A stretch of 64,000 nucleotides of DNA from Orobanche coerulescens (lineage: Eukaryota > Streptophyta > Magnoliopsida > Lamiales > Orobanchaceae), in contig CM065803.1 in NCBI GenBank assembly GCA_033398695.1, forward strand, positions 50,583,501 to 50,647,500. Reading direction: 5' to 3'. A model generated the notes under the pieces. The model worked only from the letters and a program-made list of their open reading frames with translations. It searched no databases and was not told the DNA's origin. Below, one piece after another: positions 58,856 through 64,000 of the stretch (the stretch's first letter is position 1; the number at the start of each line of letters is the position of its first letter). The position numbers and the translations under genes were made by a program.

Positions 58856-61800
58856 TGTAACACCCCAGATCCGATGGAATATTACAGCGCCGTGGGCCCC
58901 AAACTGGAACCCACAAGGCTGAAGGAAATTTTCGCAAACATTTACAAATGCCCAAGAGGCTAACGATGGTACTGTCTTTTAAAAACATTCGAAGACTTAA
59001 TAAAAATCCGTTTATCAAACCGTCGTAAAATCTCATTTGAAACCACAAGGCCCGAAATGCCAAAGCTCAATAGTTTAAAAACATACGTTAAGCTATCGCT
59101 ACACGCATCGGCTGAATAGATTTAGAGAACGATTGCCAAAGTAACCTAAGTAACCAGATACCAAAAGACCATTTAAAAATACTCACGCAGCGATTCAAGA
59201 CAAACAAAAAAAATACTCTAACAGCGGAATACAAGAACTGATCAGGAAACTCAATACACAAATACATGCACTAGCCAGTATCCTCCGGGAAGCTCATCTC
59301 TCCACGACCGCTACAAGCTTAGTAATCCAAGAACCTAAAAAGAAAGCCCACGATGGGGTCAGCCATAATATCCAACAATGATAACCATCACATCACGTCA
59401 ATAATTACATATTCAATGGAAATACTAAGTAAGAGTACGACCAATGTAGTTTTACCGTAATTATCTATACGGTATCTCAACAATACCCAAGGTTTCTCAA
59501 AACATTATCATAACTCGCGATGCGGAAATTATACCAACTCTGGCCAATTCAATCCATCGGATAACGTCGACAATTCCAATACGATAATCGATTGTCCATC
59601 AAAGACATGTACCAAGGAAAATATGGAACATACCTCAAGATACGAAATACCATGACAATCACGTCTGTCTAATCCGAGATCAGATCAACAGAACATACGG
59701 ACATGGTCCTAACACAAGACCTACAAATGCATACTCATATGACAACGTCAATATGATCACAACAATAACGACAATGCATACTTGTGGCAAACCCATAATA
59801 TACATATGCACAAGAATAATACATGGCAATCCGGTTATCCAGCGTTCACTGCCTAGATCCCCCGATGATCCTGACAGACCAACCTGAGGTGGAAAATCCG
59901 TCCGATGATCCAGCGCACGCTAGCATAGATCCCTCGATGATCCCGTCGGACCAACACGAGGTGGACATATGACAACAATGCACAACTGCACAAAACAACA
60001 GTACACAATACACGACAAAAACAATGCACAAATGCATGACAACAACGATACACGAATGTATCACGACATGATCGACACAAATGATAAAAATAATTAGAGT
60101 ACTTGCCCAGAGTCCTTCGAGAACGATCTCAATGTCTAAACTATCACGAACCATTATCCTCAATACTCGACGGTCCAAAGTATCACGGATTGCAGATAAT
60201 TCATATCTTCGTCTTTATCACAATATGTCCTCGATATACAAGTATACCAATAATAAAAGTAAATCATATACATTATGATTTAGATTCCCAAAACTCGAAT
60301 ATGATTTATAATCCCAAATCTCCTGTGATTACGATTATAAACATTGCTATACGAATTATACACGAATGAAACGGAAACCATTCATTAAATACTATAAACT
60401 GAGAAAGTAATAACTTACCTCGATACCGATGAAGCCGTTACCAATTCCATTGCCGTCATCTACAAGTCCCTTGGCCCTAATCAATGCAATTCACGAATAT
60501 TCTCAAACACGGCCGCAAAGCATGGTTCTAATCACCAATCAATCATCTCAACCTATTACAATAATCGATAGACAACAAGTTCGATAACAATCAACAATCG
60601 CTAAAACAAAATCACAAACCCAACGACTTGACAATATCTCAATTAAACACTAGTCGGATCAATCCAACTCAAACCAGCACGAATTCAGAACCACAACACG
60701 AAAATACCGCACTTTCTACCTTCTTAGCGCACGTTAATAACTTAACGTAGCATGCGCTAAGTTGCTCCCGTTAGCGCGCGCTAGGCAGTAAGCTTTGCGT
60801 GCGCTAATCCGCATGCATGCATGTTTTCATATACCGATCAACATATGGCGATTATCAAGAACACTAAGTGATTCTAAACCATATTCATAACTATCAAAAC
60901 AACGAAATCCGATATCCTTTAACATATAAGTAATCATCCAACCCTTGATCCAATTCTTATATCCATATATCATCTTCCTTAATATCAACCTCATGAAACA
61001 TTAAGAACGTAACAACACTTCCATAATCTATCATTACAGGGAGTAATTATCAACAATAACATCAACATTCGAAACTGAGGAGAAGAATTAACCAACTAAT
61101 CTCAAGAAGACGAATCAACACGATTCAAACCATACGAATCACATTAATATCATCACACACCAGTAATCCATCTCATAATCATGCTTATCAACTTGTTTAT
61201 GTAATAATCAACTCAAGAACATCAACATTCAATCCAAAACGAAATCCAAAGATGAAGAGTCATTACCTTTTTGAAGGAATGGATTGATTTCCAAGGTTAA
61301 ATCCATTTCCAAGAATCGCCAATGATTTAAAGAACAAAGCTTTAATCCATGATTTCCATCTTTAATATTGTTAAAGAGGACCATCCCTCAGTATTTAGGA
61401 ACTCCGAATGTCCTCCCAAGGTTCTCTCTATCGGTTGCAAGAAGAGAATGGACGAAATGAGGAATGACAGCCAACTACTCATATATATACACTATACATT
61501 ATTAACGTACGCCAACTTATTCATTTAACGTACGTTACCAGTTTAGCGTGCGCTAACATTCTTTGTTAGCGTGCGCTATCGAAGTCCAGAGACTACTATC
61601 TTGCTTCATACAATGATTTACGTACGCAATGCCCATGCAATAGCGTACGTAAATCGCTCCATTTAGCGTACGCAACCCTTCAAACGTAGCGTGCGCTACT
61701 CATAGTTGACTTGCTACAGTCTGCACCTACACCTGTGTCCCCACATGCCAAAAGTAACCTGACACAACCAAGATTCCTTTGGTCCGTTCTGATTAGCGTG

Positions 61801-62279
61801 CGCTATCAATATACCTTAGCGTGCGCTAATCCTTCACAACAAACATCTGTTGACCTCGTCGGCACATGCGCCGAAAGTGGCCGGGTCCACACGTAGATTC
61901 CCTCTGAGCTATTCTGCACTAGCGTACGCTAACCTATGAACGTAGCGTGCCCTAAACTCGCATGATAGGGTGCGCTATGCTTGAATATTAGTGTGCGCTA
62001 ATAAAGCTATACTTATCCATTTTCAGCTATTCTTGTCCAACGTCTCAACATACAGAATACGAACATACGGCATACCAAATATACATACTCCTTCCAATAA
62101 TATTCTCATACGATACATAATATCCTCAACTATAATTGTCGACCAAGTACAGTAATTATACCAATACAGATGTCTTAGTCCTTCATTTATTTTATCCATA
62201 CTGTACAGATTCCACGCTGTACAACATAACTCGGATAAAATAATATTAAACCACAGTAGTAGAAATTCCGGATATTACA
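58856..62279 (-). repeat. Element E LTR2 (3424 bp), probable hybrid LTR
   Basis: Aligns to all of LTR1. The left about 2.7 kb is diverged and lacks the 60-bp stretch. The right about 0.7 kb is nearly identical to LTR1. This two-part pattern is what unequal recombination between the two LTRs of one insertion would leave. Confidence 0.88.
61500..62010. repeat. Dyad-box array in E LTR2
   Basis: The same set of about fourteen boxes as LTR1, with a few changes such as AGGGTGCGCT for AGCGTGCGCT. Confidence 0.88.
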
Positions 62280-64000
62280 TACTACACCACTTAAAATAAG
62301 TTTCGTCCTCGAAACTTGCAAGCCGTTATAGAAAAACAAACAAATCGTTCAACCAAAATATTCCGAAACCATCACGACAACGGTCGATCGTCATTATTAC
62401 CGAATAACCAAAACAGTACACTTACAAATGCGCAAATTCGGCGATCTCCTGAGATACTTCCATGAGTCTCAATAAAATATATCCTCTTCGGATGAAATAT
62501 TCTATCCGTGTCAAATCCTGTCTGCCTGATTACACAATCAAGTCCCAATCTGCTAAAAACCAATAATGCACGATACATCTGTGAAACAACTGCTCAACAC
62601 AATGGCAACGAATCCCGAAACATCGACAGACAATCTGAACGCTCAGATGTTCACCAGCAATAATCAACCAATAAATTAACCGAGAATATCATCGACATGA
62701 TAAACTCTAATACGACCAATCCAAAGGTCAAAACACAGTCGAGAATATCATCATCATGATAAACTCCAATATTACCAACGAACGATCAACGAAAATCGAG
62801 AATACCTTCACACGGTAAACTCCAACACGATCAACACAGAACCACAGAAACCGATATACGAACTAATAAGGTTCTCAAAACGACAAACCAATCACATACA
62901 GTGGATCTAAAGAAACACACCTGACTGTCGAACATACTCCTCGGCATACGAACAACCAATCACAACCCGACGAACATATCCAATCATACATGGAGTGGGA
63001 ATGACCACTCAATATCCAAAACAACCAGCATGGGGTTACCATCCCTAAATCTACACTTACAAAGAAATCATTCAAAAATCATTATGGTAGAGTCGCGCTA
63101 CTACCATACCAATAGAATCACATAACACACGTACCGGTTTCACAAAATCCAAAGTTCCAAAATTACATCCTATGTATAAATCTACAACACGCAGCATATT
63201 TCTCTTATCTGATAATTCAACCGATCATCCCTGGATAACCAAACTGCCATACTGAAGTTCGAATCTCTATTCATAGTTCCATACTGATGTATTATCCAGT
63301 TTGTGAGTCACACTCATAACTTCACCATGATATGCATTATGCACTAAATGCGTATGTATATCAATCATATTTTCAAAACCAGTTTGAAATCATATAGTCT
63401 TGTCAAGAAGACAAATTTTCGAAAGTCCTTTCAAAAATTTCAAAGATCAAAACATAAATTTTGGTAAGACCACTTAATCAAATTTTGAAAAATTAAACTG
63501 GCTCGCTAATGCCAAGTATTCGATAACAGTTTCCTTCGAATCCACACGATTTCGAAGTTTAAAATGAAAACTATGCAAATAATTGACCACATCCATACTC
63601 CTGTATACCAGTTCGACTTGTTACCAAATCCACTGACATTCAATCAGAAAACTACACGATAGAGTTCCAAAATCTAAATATATAAACTCCGACTAAAAAC
63701 TCCTTTTCCACATATGATTCGCAACGTCAACCATTAATCCATCCTGGATCACCTCTAATATGCTATGACAAAACATTGAATGACCAACAACTCAAACACA
63801 TCGAAAGACTTCCCGAGAAGTTTCATTTGAACAAGTAACCCAAAACCGCAAAAGGCAGTAGGAAAATAGATAAATGATTGGTGAAGCGTTTTGCAAATCT
63901 CGGGAGTTTTAAGAAAACAGAAAATCCGTTTGAAACATTAGGGTCTCAGCCCGTATCTCGTTCCGCATTACAAGAAGTTTAAAAGCAGAAAACCCTTTTT
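62280..64000 (-). other. Element E interior, second copy (partial)
   Basis: Repeats 56423 onward almost base for base, offset 5857. I saw one substitution (near 63170) and one A-run length change near the end. No coding frame. Confidence 0.9.

Larger units (their letters stand above)
52939..64000 (-). mobile_element. Element E: non-autonomous Gypsy element in tandem LTR-interior-LTR-interior form
   Basis: LTR1 52939-56422, interior 56423-58855, LTR2 58856-62279, then a second interior from 62280 to the window edge. The two interiors are almost identical; I noticed only about two differences over 1.7 kb. The PBS (58839-58850) and PPT hairpin (56441-56460 and 62298-62317) show minus-strand direction. 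There is no coding frame in 2.4 kb of interior. LTR ends, PBS and hairpin are Tekay-like, so it looks non-autonomous. It inserted in the RTE LINE. Confidence 0.88.

Overview
The window is intergenic DNA of a flowering plant. The evidence is nested LTR retrotransposons of plant type (Tekay/Del-like chromoviruses with chromodomains, SIRE/Maximus-like and other Ty1/copia elements), primer-binding sites matching plant initiator-Met tRNA, and a plant RTE-clade LINE. I found no intact host gene, tRNA, rRNA or CRISPR array. Nothing here identifies the species. Every coding region is a broken transposon gene.

The layout is a set of Russian dolls whose boundaries can be read to the base from matching 5-bp target-site duplications (TSDs). 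(1) The outermost layer is an old minus-strand copia element, here 'Copia2'. Its gag to integrase remnants lie at 1805-3660 and its 5' LTR at 43812-44964. (2) 'Copia1' (1-1804, minus strand) interrupts Copia2 on the left and runs off the window. (3) Element A (3665-43808, plus strand, TSD CTATG) split Copia2 at the LTR/leader junction. (4) Inside A's 5' LTR sits element B (4077-13900, minus, TSD GCCGT), a Tekay-type Gypsy with decayed gag-pol. (5) Inside A's 3' LTR sit element C (21398-30101, minus, TSD AGTAG), which has no coding capacity, and element D (31339-43603, minus, TSD AGCTG), a SIRE-like copia with about 3 kb of extra reading frame after pol. (6) Between A's LTRs lies an inverted sequence resembling the LTR of element E (about 15543-20699), itself split by a copia solo LTR (19049-20277, TSD GTTAT).

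From 44965 to 51440 is AT-rich sequence with faint old retroelement signatures and two short repeat arrays. A 5'-truncated RTE LINE follows (about 51440-52938, minus). It is cut by element E (52939 to the window end, minus), which is present as LTR-interior-LTR-interior in tandem.

Two themes link the families. First, the U3 promoters of A, B, C, E, Copia1 and the copia solo LTR all have dense arrays of short dyad-symmetric CG-rich boxes directly upstream of the TATA box. The class TTAGCGTGCGCTAA is shared by Gypsy elements C and E and by a copia LTR; the class TTACGGCCGTAA is shared by A and B. Second, A, C and E carry no recognisable protein gene, yet they keep the Tekay PBS, LTR ends and a pre-polypurine-tract hairpin, so they look like non-autonomous elements that would need proteins from a Tekay element such as an intact relative of B.
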